From: Saccharicrinis sp963675435
GTDB taxonomy: Bacteria > Bacteroidota > Bacteroidia > Bacteroidales > Marinilabiliaceae
DNA length: 64,000 nucleotides
NCBI GenBank assembly: GCA_963675435.1
Contig: OY776216.1
Span: 2,790,001-2,854,000 of the forward strand
Direction of reading: 5' to 3'
Shown here one piece after another: positions 18,339 through 25,863 of this stretch. The notes under the pieces are model-generated. The model saw nothing but the letters and a program-made list of their open reading frames with translations, searched no databases and was not told where the DNA came from. The first letter of the stretch is position 1; every line of letters begins with the position of its first letter. A program made the translations under genes and the position numbers.

Positions 18339-18357
18339 AATTCGCGAATCGCGAATT
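18339..18357. promoter_or_regulatory. Palindromic operator in front of the winged-helix/NTase operon
   Basis: AATTCGCGA-A-TCGCGAATT is a perfect 9-bp inverted repeat with a 1-bp centre. It ends 13 bp before the ATG at 18371. TATATTCG (18332-18339), similar to the TAnnTTTG minus-7 element, abuts it, so the palindrome would cover the transcription start. This is the position expected for autoregulation by the winged-helix product. Confidence 0.7.
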
Positions 18358-18370
18358 GAAAATATTAAGT

Positions 18371-18892
18371 ATGAAAAAGCACAATGGGATGCGTCCCCAA
18401 GATATTGTAGTTTTATTGAAAATCATAGCCTTAAAGCATGATGATTGGTATAATTCCGATTTAGCTCAGGCATTAAAAATCAGTCCGTCTGAAATATCAG
18501 AAGTGTTAAATAGATGTAAGATTGCTGGCTTGATTGATTCTAAAAAGCGAAAAGTAAATATTAATTCCTTAATCGAATTTTTAATCTATGGGCTTCGATA
18601 TGTGTTCCCGACTCAACCAGGTGCAATTGTAAAAGGAATACCCACTGCACATTCTGCATCACCAATCAAAGAGCATATTTCAAGCGGTTCTGATGTTTAT
18701 GTATGGTCAAGTGCCAAAGGAACTCATCGGGGACAAGCCATTGAGCCTCTTTTTAAATCTATCCCGCAAATTGTACAAGAAGACAAATTACTCTATGAAC
18801 TGTTGGTTATTGTTGACACAATTCGGGTAGGAAAAGTCAGAGAAATAAATATTGCCAAAGAAGAACTTGAAAAACGATTAAAACATGCCTAG
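18371..18892 (+). CDS. Winged-helix DNA-binding protein (putative antitoxin)
   Basis: Protein of 173 residues. Residues ~5-65 form a MarR-like winged helix (PQDIVVLLKIIALKHDDW, LAQALKISPSEISEVLNRCKIAGL, recognition helix PSEISEVLNRCK). The rest is a conserved-looking alpha/beta region (IKEHISSGSDVYVWSSAKGT) with no domain I recognise. It overlaps the nucleotidyltransferase gene by 8 bp and has a palindromic operator directly upstream, the usual layout of a toxin-antitoxin unit with a DNA-binding antitoxin. The start is ATG at 18371; the in-frame TTG at 18356 lies inside the operator. Antitoxin role is inference. Confidence 0.65.
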   Translation: MKKHNGMRPQDIVVLLKIIALKHDDWYNSDLAQALKISPSEISEVLNRCKIAGLIDSKKRKVNINSLIEFLIYGLRYVFPTQPGAIVKGIPTAHSASPIKEHISSGSDVYVWSSAKGTHRGQAIEPLFKSIPQIVQEDKLLYELLVIVDTIRVGKVREINIAKEELEKRLKHA

Positions 18893-19577
18893 TACAAATA
18901 TTTCGATGCTACAAATAGTAGCAAATGGTTTGGGTGATTTAAAAGACGATATGGTATTTGTGGGAGGTGCTGTTGCTGAATTGTACGCAAGTAATCCTGA
19001 ATTATCTGATATTAGACCAACGCTTGACGTTGATTGTGTAATTGAACTACGTTCCAAAACTGCTCATGCAAAATTAGAAAATGATTTAAGAGCTTTAGGT
19101 TTTGCAAATGACACTTCCAAAGGAGCTCCAATATGCAGATGGGTTTATCAGGATATTTTAGTTGATGTTATGCCCTCTGATTCTGATCTGCTTGGTTTTA
19201 GCAATAAATGGTACGAGGAAGGAATTGAAAATAAGATTTCTAAAACACTTCCTGATGGAACAGAAATTTTTGTGTTTCCTCCTGAATATTATTTAGCTGC
19301 TAAGATAGAAGCTCATAAAGGACGTGGTGGTAAAGATTTACGACAAAGCCATGATTTTGAAGACATCATTTACATTCTGGATAACTGCTCGGAACTACTA
19401 GGAAATATAACTAATGCAAATGAAAGTGTAAAAGCATATTTAAAATCAGCATGTTCCAAGCTATTGAAAAACGAAGGATTAACAGAAGGTATTGAAAGTG
19501 CTTTACCTTATGGCTCAGAAGAGGAAGCTACTGAAATTATTATGGAACTAATCCAAAACATTGCAGATATTGAATAA
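18885..19577 (+). CDS. Nucleotidyltransferase (MNT/AbiEii-like, putative toxin)
   Basis: Protein of 230 residues with a polymerase-beta-type nucleotidyltransferase core: VFVGGAVAELYA (GG helix start), RPTLDVDCVIEL (catalytic DxD) and ILVDVMP (third acidic residue). AAKIEAHKGRGGKD and SHDFEDIIYIL follow, as in nucleotidyltransferase AbiEii/AbiGii-like proteins. All catalytic carboxylates are present. It overlaps the winged-helix gene by 8 bp and its stop overlaps the start of the hsdS fragment by 1 bp. The arrangement resembles AbiE-type (type IV) toxin-antitoxin systems, but the partner is not a recognisable AbiEi. Confidence 0.7.
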   Translation: MPSTNISMLQIVANGLGDLKDDMVFVGGAVAELYASNPELSDIRPTLDVDCVIELRSKTAHAKLENDLRALGFANDTSKGAPICRWVYQDILVDVMPSDSDLLGFSNKWYEEGIENKISKTLPDGTEIFVFPPEYYLAAKIEAHKGRGGKDLRQSHDFEDIIYILDNCSELLGNITNANESVKAYLKSACSKLLKNEGLTEGIESALPYGSEEEATEIIMELIQNIADIE

Positions 19578-19912
19578 TGGAGAAAGGTAAACAAACATAT
19601 AAATTACCTGAGAGGTGGGTTTGGACGACAATTGGAGAAATTGGTGTTGTGCAAAGTGGAGGAACACCTTCTACTCGTAATAAAGAGTTTTGGGAGGATG
19701 AAATTTCTTGGATAACACCAGCAGACTTATCTGGTTATAAAGGAAAATATATTTCAAAAGGCAACCGAAGTATTTCAAAATTAGGTTTAGACTATTCTTC
19801 TGCCAAATTATTGCCGAAAGGAACTATTTTATTTTCTTCACGGGCTCCAATTGGTTATACGGTAATTGCAAAGAATGAATTAGCGACAATTCAGAGCTTT
19901 CAAGAAAAGTAG
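19577..19912 (+). pseudogene. Type I restriction specificity subunit HsdS, N-terminal fragment
   Basis: The 111 residues match the start of HsdS: LPERWVWTTIGEIGVVQSGGTPST, FWEDEISWITPADLSG, LPKGTILFSSRAPIGYTVIAKNELAT. Intact HsdS is ~400 residues with two target-recognition domains; here the first breaks off after NELAT. No hsdM or hsdR is in the window. It is translationally coupled to the nucleotidyltransferase (ATAATG overlap), so the toxin-like pair had probably been part of a restriction operon. Confidence 0.85.
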
Positions 19913-19998
19913 TTGACGACAGTAAAGCCGAGATTGATTTGTATGAAAAATTCAAGGATTATTATAGCTACGGATTTTATATTGCAAAGAAATTATAG
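19912..19998 (+). pseudogene. Unidentified gene-end remnant
   Basis: Directly after the hsdS fragment another frame reads DDSKAEIDLYEKFKDYYSYG and then FYIAKKL before a stop. The composition looks coding, and it starts exactly where hsdS homology ends, suggesting a deletion that fused the 5' end of hsdS to the 3' end of another gene. I do not recognise the family. Confidence 0.3.
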
Positions 19999-20019
19999 GG
20001 TAAGAAACACCAGCATACA

Positions 20020-20990
20020 ATTGAGTAGATGGCTGATGGTCAAATGATCACCAGTGCACCTCTCACACTACCGTACGTAGGGGTAGCTACGCTAGTCCTC
20101 TTCACAAATTAATATATCATATTAATTTATTCGAGCATATACGGCGGTTCTCTACATCATAGGAATCGTAGATCGATGTGGTCAAATAATGTATTCTTAG
20201 CAGTAGCCAATGAAGAATGCAACTGATTGTACATGACAGCTAAAGCGATATATCCTCGTTTTTGAAGGCGTTCAATCGTGATAGTGGTTCCTAAAATAGG
20301 ACTTTGCCAACACTAAACTAATTATATTTGGCGTTAGCGATTTCCACTTTGTTCCAATTGAGCAATAGCCCAACCTCCCATTATTCATAAATTGTTTATT
20401 TTTTTAGGTAATCATGATTTCGTGCCTCAATTCGACTTCGACTCCAAGCATAAGCCATATCTGATTCTATGCCTAAGCGTATCAGGTTTTTCCGTTTACG
20501 TTCATGTTAATTTATTCACTAAGTTTTAATTTTAATGGTGTTCATGATTTCCGCTACGCTCCAATTCAGTGGTGCCAGATGCAGTATCTAAGAGGGTTAC
20601 GAAGCCAACCATCAAGTTTCTCCAGTTTCGTTAAAATATTAGCATGCTTAAAGTTGTTGATCCAACCTCGTTGAATTTCTAATAACTTTTCAATACGTTC
20701 ATCAAAACTCATGGGAGTGGTTTTTCATCTCATTATAATTTAACATTCAAATGCATTCGATGGAACTCGCTATTAAATTCTGTACTATGATGAATAGTAT
20801 ATCATTGGCTCGTTTCTGGTGACTTCTTTAAGCTTTGCCTTAAAGCTTTTCCATCTTTTGGGATTTACAATCCGTTGATATTTACCTTTGATACCTTTCT
20901 TGAAGATGGGCACAAAGCCAAAACCAAGGATTTGAAAATTTACCGGACGTCGGATACCATCTGAGCGACCCGAAGGAGGGGAGGGGGATT
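20020..20990 (-). pseudogene. Degenerate group II intron: 3' half with maturase C-terminus, DV and DVI
   Basis: Reading the minus strand from ~20965 down, the RT/maturase C-terminus is clear: GIRRPVNFQILGFGFVPIFK, KKGIKGKYQRIVNPKRWKSF, then PMSFDERIEKLLEIQRGW, INNFKHANILTKLEKLDGWL, RNPLRYCIWHH, RKRKNLIRLG, AYAWSRSRI, GGWAIAQ and SPILGTTITIERLQKRGY. Frameshifts and short inserts interrupt it. Further down, GAGAACCGCCGTAT (5' strand of domain V) and ACGTACGGTAGTGTGAGAGG (its 3' strand) are followed by a domain VI-like GGTGATCATTTGACCATCA and the intron end near 20020. The 5' half is missing. The element is dead. Confidence 0.85.
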
Positions 20991-21022
20991 GCCAGTTAAT
21001 ATGGATTTACTAAACAGAAAGC

Positions 21023-21181
21023 ATGAATTTACACAGTGAAATCAGCAACAGGCAAGCAAAATTTAGTAGAATAAAACGCAAAGTGCAGGAAAGTCCAACC
21101 GAAGTTTTTACCTCACTAGCGCATCATCTAACGGAAGAATATTTGCTAATTAGTTTCCGGAAATTGTGGAAAACAGCATAA
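21023..21181 (+). pseudogene. Group II intron reverse transcriptase, N-terminal fragment
   Basis: A 52-codon frame on the plus strand reads SRIKRKVQESPTEVFTSLAH, then HLTEEYLLISFRKLWKTA, matching the N-terminal region of group II intron RTs (FTSLAHLLTPE...). It stops exactly where repeat copy B begins, so it was cut by the event that joined that repeat. It is in opposite orientation to the C-terminal RT fragment at 20020-20990, implying an inversion or two separate introns. Confidence 0.7.
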
Positions 21182-21452
21182 GCATGGCCTTAATGTACTT
21201 ACCCTATGCACTCTACACTCATCTCTCCGCATGCCTCATTTTGCCATTCATCAATTGTAAATAACTTTTTACCCCAATATTGAAACCTTTGACTTTTAAA
21301 ACTGTATATTCGATCTGTGATTATAAATAACGGAGCAATAGATCACATAGTAAATATAAACGTAAGTTAATGACGCTTACAACACCCCAATAGCTATGTA
21401 TACGTAATATAATGACGGATACATTTGTTAAGGTGGACATAGTTATTAGTTG
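21182..21452. repeat. ~270-bp direct repeat, copy B
   Basis: Same sequence as copy A with scattered substitutions and identical length (271 bp). Its left edge truncates the group II RT fragment at 21181; its right edge (ATTAGTTG) is followed by the DUF1593 gene region. The promoter-like TATATTCG and the ATGTATACGT hairpin are kept. Confidence 0.95.
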
Positions 21453-21530
21453 TGTGCAAGCATACACAAGAGATGGTCAGTAGAGCAACAGCGATTAAGA
21501 GAGTAAATAAAATTTTAGACAGTTTAAAAA

Positions 21531-22868
21531 ATGAAATACATTCTAATTTTTACATTTCTTTTATGCGTAGAATTTTCTTCTGCGCAAGTAAATAAGAGCG
21601 ACAAACAAAGACTCATTGTCACTACAGACCTTGGTGGTAGTGACCCCGATGATATCCAATCCATGATTCACCTTTTGGTCTGTTCCAATGCAATTGACAT
21701 TGAAGGGCTTGTAAGTTCACAGGTTTGGGTAGACGACCCAGACAAAACCGCAAAGATAATTGAAGTTGTCAATTGGTATGAAGAAGTATTACCTAGTTTG
21801 AAGAAACAAGCAACCGGATATCCGGAAGCCGACTTTTTAAGGTCAATAACAATGCAAGGGCAAGTAAAATCCAATATGTCCGGCGTGGGAGAGGGTAAAG
21901 ATTCTCCGGGGTCAGAATTAATTATTTCAGAGGTAGACAAGAAAGGGGACAACCGCCCGGTATGGATTGCCGGATGGGGTGGCATGAATACTGTTGCACA
22001 AGCACTCTGGAAAGTAAAAAATACTCGAAACAAAAAAGCATTAAACGCATTCGTAAAGAAAATACGACTTTATGACGTGCTTGGACAAGATGATGCGGGT
22101 GCTTGGATTGCGAAAAACTTTCCTGACATTGTATATATACGCAACAAAAAAATCTATGGATGGGCACCATCTGACGATTGGGTGAAGGACAATATTCAGA
22201 ACATCAAGCCCTTTGGTGTGCATTACCCAAATAGAATTTGGGCTACAGAAGGCGATACTCCTTCTTTTCTTTATGTTTATGCCAATGGTTTAAACGTTCC
22301 GGACCACATCGACTATGGTAGCTGGGGCGGACGATTCTCCACTAATAAAGAAAGTGGAATTCGAGGCATGAGTTTTATTGTTAAAAGTGGTAAAGATGAA
22401 ACTCAATATGACCCTTATTACATGTATGGTAGTACAGAAGAGGGAATTGAAGCCATTAACAAATGGCAACAACATATCTGGAATAATTTTGCAGCTCGAA
22501 TGTTATGGACTACTACAGAAGATTATTCTGCTGTAAACCATCACCCTGTAGCCATTGTAGATGGTGATAATTCATTAAAATGTTTATATAAAAGAGCTAA
22601 AGCTGGAAATGCTTTGATTTTTGATGCTTCTGAATCAAAAGACCCTGATGGTAATCAATTGGATTATAAATGGTTCGTTTATAATGAACCAAGTACCTAT
22701 AAAGGTGCCATAACCTTAGAAGAGAATTTTTCATCTAAATGTAAAATGCTAGTACCTTCTGATGCCTCAGGCATGACAATACATCTTATTTTAGAAATAA
22801 CCGACAAAGGTATTCCGGCTTTGACTGGTTATAGACGGATTGTAATAAATGTAGACAAAGAAGAATAA
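21531..22868 (+). CDS. Secreted DUF1593 nucleoside-hydrolase-like protein
   Basis: Protein of 445 residues: signal peptide (KYILIFTFLLCVEFSSAQV), an N-terminal nucleoside-hydrolase-like domain beginning RLIVTTDLGGSDPDDIQSM (calcium-binding DxGxxDxxD equivalent), PVWIAGWGGMNTVAQALW, VYANGLNVPDHIDYGSWGGR, and a C-terminal beta-sandwich (FDASESKDPDGNQLDYKWFV, a PKD/Ig-like strand pattern). It is the DUF1593 family, often linked to carbohydrate or nucleoside salvage. It is the only gene of the module after repeat copy B. Confidence 0.85.
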   Translation: MKYILIFTFLLCVEFSSAQVNKSDKQRLIVTTDLGGSDPDDIQSMIHLLVCSNAIDIEGLVSSQVWVDDPDKTAKIIEVVNWYEEVLPSLKKQATGYPEADFLRSITMQGQVKSNMSGVGEGKDSPGSELIISEVDKKGDNRPVWIAGWGGMNTVAQALWKVKNTRNKKALNAFVKKIRLYDVLGQDDAGAWIAKNFPDIVYIRNKKIYGWAPSDDWVKDNIQNIKPFGVHYPNRIWATEGDTPSFLYVYANGLNVPDHIDYGSWGGRFSTNKESGIRGMSFIVKSGKDETQYDPYYMYGSTEEGIEAINKWQQHIWNNFAARMLWTTTEDYSAVNHHPVAIVDGDNSLKCLYKRAKAGNALIFDASESKDPDGNQLDYKWFVYNEPSTYKGAITLEENFSSKCKMLVPSDASGMTIHLILEITDKGIPALTGYRRIVINVDKEE

Positions 22869-22875
22869 ATGCCAG

Positions 22876-23002
22876 CACACAACAATAAATATACATAATG
22901 CGGGGCGATTTAGTAAATTTGAACATGAAAGCATTTAATAAACAAAGTATCGGTTTGACAATGATGTGCCTTGAAATCCCGCACTACGCATATTAGAGCC
23001 GT
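22876..23002. repeat. Cassette-end structured repeat b (attC-like)
   Basis: Left arm CAACAATAAATATACATAA-TGCGGG pairs with right arm CCCGCACTACGCATATTA...CCGTTG. The loop AATTTGAACATGAAAGCATT / ATCGGTTTGACAATGATGTG is similar to element a. It follows the DUF1593 stop by 7 bp and precedes the lipoprotein gene by 28 bp. Confidence 0.65.
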
Positions 23003-23030
23003 TGATAGTAATTTAAAAAATATAACGATA

Positions 23031-23882
23031 ATGAATAGACTCATATTAATAGCAATAATTCTTACAACTATAGTTTCATGTAGTGAAAATAGTTATTTTG
23101 ATAATGTAGATTTCAAAAATGGAGATAAACTTGTATTTAAATATGAGGATTTAAGAATTGACGATAATGAATTTCAAAAAAGATATGGACATTTTTATAT
23201 TTCAGACATAAATACTTTAAATAGTATAAAAGGACTATTAACGGAAAATACGAGTCGACCTTCCGAAAATTCTGGATTTTCATACACAATTATGTTGGAA
23301 GGTCGAGATAAAAGCTATTTTTTAGGAATGTATGACATCCAAAAAGAAATCTTGTTTTCTAATTCATATTACACTTTAAAAAATGAAGATTTAGAAAAGT
23401 ATTCGAAGAAATTTATTCCTTTAGAAATAAATAGAATCAAGTTCCTTACTGTTTCTAGTTTTAAGAAAGGCATAGAGCTTCTACATAAGAATGATTTTGT
23501 GGTTGAAAACTTTGACAGAATGAATGAAATGGGAATAGCGGGATTTAATGGAGTAACTACTATAAAAACAACAAGAGACGCTTTTCCATATATTGAACAA
23601 TACAAATCGCTTGAGTCTATAGAGAAAAAAATAAAAAATGAATTTAGATCTATTGATTTTGATTATAAGCTAGTTAATATTACTGTATATGACTCAGTTG
23701 AAATTCAAATAGCATCAAATAGAAGCATTGAGAATTTAATTCCTGAGAATTATAGTATTGTGAAGCCCTTTAATGAAAATGTTGATTTGTCTCCAATTGA
23801 TGTATATAATATTGAAAATGTTGACTTGAAAATTTTATTTAAAAGTAATGATATTAAATACGAATTGACGTATAAGAAATAA
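23031..23882 (+). CDS. Hypothetical lipoprotein
   Basis: Protein of 283 residues with a lipoprotein signal (LILIAIILTTIVSC-S, cysteine ~17) starting from ATG at 23031; the frame is open further upstream but through structured repeat b. The mature part is mixed alpha/beta, rich in Asn, Lys and Ile, without a domain I recognise. It is enclosed between structured repeats b and c and so looks like the single gene of a small cassette. Confidence 0.6.
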   Translation: MNRLILIAIILTTIVSCSENSYFDNVDFKNGDKLVFKYEDLRIDDNEFQKRYGHFYISDINTLNSIKGLLTENTSRPSENSGFSYTIMLEGRDKSYFLGMYDIQKEILFSNSYYTLKNEDLEKYSKKFIPLEINRIKFLTVSSFKKGIELLHKNDFVVENFDRMNEMGIAGFNGVTTIKTTRDAFPYIEQYKSLESIEKKIKNEFRSIDFDYKLVNITVYDSVEIQIASNRSIENLIPENYSIVKPFNENVDLSPIDVYNIENVDLKILFKSNDIKYELTYKK

Positions 23883-23887
23883 CTACC

Positions 23888-23947
23888 GCCAACACTTAGC
23901 CTCTAATGTAGGGTTGCTTGCATACCCTACACATAGGAGGGTTTGTT
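23888..23947. repeat. Structured repeat c (short hairpin after lipoprotein)
   Basis: CCAACACTTAGCCTCTAATG and TGTAGGGT pair with ACCCTACA and CATAGGAGGGTTTGTTG: a nearly continuous ~26-bp stem with a short loop. It begins 6 bp after the lipoprotein stop with CGCCAACAC and ends TGTTG, as the longer cassette-end repeats do, but lacks their loop. It could also act as a terminator. Confidence 0.55.
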
Positions 23948-24461
23948 GAACTAAACAATAATCCAGTAACTAATATGTAATGAGTTAATAATTTGAGTTT
24001 TACTTATAGTATTTTAAATGGCATTTTTAATGCCTGATAGTAGGGTTTACCATTGTCTTTTTTATGGTATTTTCATTCATAATATTGCTTAGTATTTATT
24101 TGTAACACTATTTTTTTGCTGTTATTTTGGCGTAAGGTATAGCATTCCCTTTTACGTAGATGAGCATATTTGTCCATTATCGATAATCAGAGCTTTGTTA
24201 TTTGATTTGTCCATTAGGAGGCGCTCTTTTTCGGGGGTACTATAGTATTAGAGTCAATTCACCACTATAGTCATTACAACAGAGTAGTTCATACATACAT
24301 TTATTTGATAATGAACATTATTTTATTGAAGACAGATTTACTCTGTTTGATATATCGTATAAAGAAATAAAGGTATAGATTTTTTCAAGCGAAAATAAAA
24401 GTAATAACATAAGCACATGGATAAATCATAATTAGGTTAAAAAAGTGAATTCTTTCCATAA
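23948..24461. other. Non-coding stretch before repeat copy C
   Basis: About 510 bp of AT-rich sequence with stops in all frames. A minor palindrome GGCATTTTTAATGCC is present near 24020. I see nothing else recognisable. Confidence 0.5.
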
Positions 24462-24767
24462 GCATGGCCTTAATGTACTTATCCTATGCACTCTGCTCTG
24501 TGCACTCTGCACTCATCTCTCTGCACTCATCTCTCATCTCTCCGCATGCCTCATTCTGCCATTCATCAATTGTAAATAACTTTTTACCCCAATATTGAAA
24601 CCTTTGACTTTTAAAACTGTATATTCGATCTGTGATTATAAATAACGGAATAATAAGGCACATAGTAAATATAAACGTAAGTTAATGACGCTTACAACAC
24701 CCAAATGGCTATGTATACGTAATATAATGACGGATACATTTGTTAAGGTGGACATAGTTATTAGTTG
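24462..24767. repeat. ~270-bp direct repeat, copy C (expanded, 306 bp)
   Basis: Third copy. It matches copy A apart from a 35-bp expansion in the pyrimidine-rich part, where CTCTGCACTCATCTCT-type units are reiterated (24490-24545). This suggests replication slippage. The right edge ATTAGTTG is followed by the ABC-3C-type operon. Confidence 0.95.
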
Positions 24768-24825
24768 GTATTAATTTAGTGCATGAGATTGGAATTCAGA
24801 ATATAATAATTTAAAAATATAGGAA

Positions 24826-25092
24826 ATGGAATTTTTTACTTCAGAAATTGGATCAGCTATAGCATGGATTTGTACTGTTTTTGGTTTCATATACGGATTT
24901 CTTCAAACAAAGAGTAAACGAAAGCTAAAAGTTGAAATACAGAATTTAAAAATAGAAAATAAGACACTTAACAACAGTGTCATAAACTTAAATTCAAAAA
25001 TTGCAGATTTTAGTAAAAATGAAATAACTCAAACTGGTGAGAAAAATGTTCAAACAAATACAAATACTGGTGGTATGACAATAAATATGTAA
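24826..25092 (+). CDS. Small membrane-anchored first component of ABC-3C-type operon
   Basis: Protein of 88 residues: one TM helix at residues ~6-26 (SAIAWICTVFGFIYGF), a coiled coil (~30-65) and a short Asn/Thr-rich tail (GEKNVQTNTNTGGMTINM). It is 1 bp upstream of the next gene. The tail resembles the head of that next protein (EKNSGNVYVGD...), suggesting the two interact. In ABC-three-component systems one component is an effector; a TM protein would fit a membrane-acting effector, but that is inference. Confidence 0.6.
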   Translation: MEFFTSEIGSAIAWICTVFGFIYGFLQTKSKRKLKVEIQNLKIENKTLNNSVINLNSKIADFSKNEITQTGEKNVQTNTNTGGMTINM

Positions 25093-25093
25093 T

Positions 25094-25639
25094 ATGAATA
25101 AAACAGTAACCATTGAAAAGAACTCTGGGAATGTTTATGTAGGTGATTCTCCAGAATTTCAAATAAATACTGCCATTAATGAATTGTTAAACGATTTGGC
25201 GAATAGAAGTTCTGAATTTAAGAGATTACATCGAAAACCTACTCCAGAAACTATTACTAAAATAAAATATAATAACCTTAGTTCAAAAAGGCATATTATC
25301 CAACAGTATTTAAATCATTCATCTAAGATTGAAAGCGCATTAAAAGACATTGATTCTTCAATACCTTTTGGAAAAGATAAAATACTGGAAAACTTAAATG
25401 GTTTATATTATGAGGCGTTAGATCAATTACAAATAGAGTATTTTACAGAAGATATTGATATTGAAAAAATACGAGAAAATTCCGATTATATATTAGATTT
25501 TATAATTCAGAAATTACGCAATTCATCTGTTGAATCATCTAATAAACCTCAATTTAAGGAATCAATTGAGCTTGGTGTTAATGTAATTGTAGCGCATGCT
25601 TTTATTGAATGTATTGTAATGGAAAACCCAATGAAATGA
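25094..25639 (+). CDS. ABC-3C-type system component (181 residues)
   Basis: Starts with a short beta element (TVTIEKNSGNVYVGDSPEF) and continues as a mostly helical domain (INELLNDLANRSSEFKRLHR, the 'ELL..L' helices, VNVIVAHAFIECIVMENPMK at the C terminus). It resembles the C-terminal domains found next to ABC-3C middle components. Its stop overlaps the next start (ATGA at 25636). Catalytic residues are not evident. Assigned by position and general character, not by a specific motif. Confidence 0.55.
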   Translation: MNKTVTIEKNSGNVYVGDSPEFQINTAINELLNDLANRSSEFKRLHRKPTPETITKIKYNNLSSKRHIIQQYLNHSSKIESALKDIDSSIPFGKDKILENLNGLYYEALDQLQIEYFTEDIDIEKIRENSDYILDFIIQKLRNSSVESSNKPQFKESIELGVNVIVAHAFIECIVMENPMK

Positions 25640-25863
25640 TATTAAATGCAGGATGTGACCCAAAGGTAAATGTTGTTTTTATTGGGTCAGAAATATTGAA
25701 ATTACTATTCCATGAGTCTTTGGATTTAAAGAATTTAATTGTCAAAACAACAAACACACTCAATGTGTCAGTTGATCATGTAATACTTTCTTTAGATTGG
25801 TTATTTATGATTAAAGCTATCAGCGAGTATAATGACAAAATTATAATAAATGAAACTAAATAG
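25636..25863 (+). CDS. ABC-3C middle component 6-like protein
   Basis: Protein of 75 residues (MILNAGCDPKVNVVFIGSEI...). The compact strand-helix pattern with VDHVILSLDWLFMIKAIS and NDKIIINE at the end matches the small middle components (MC6 type) that sit directly before DUF2326-like ATPases; they typically end with a wHTH-like LDWLYLLG...I motif. It overlaps the upstream gene by ATGA and the ATPase gene by 14 bp, so all are translationally coupled. Confidence 0.65.
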   Translation: MILNAGCDPKVNVVFIGSEILKLLFHESLDLKNLIVKTTNTLNVSVDHVILSLDWLFMIKAISEYNDKIIINETK

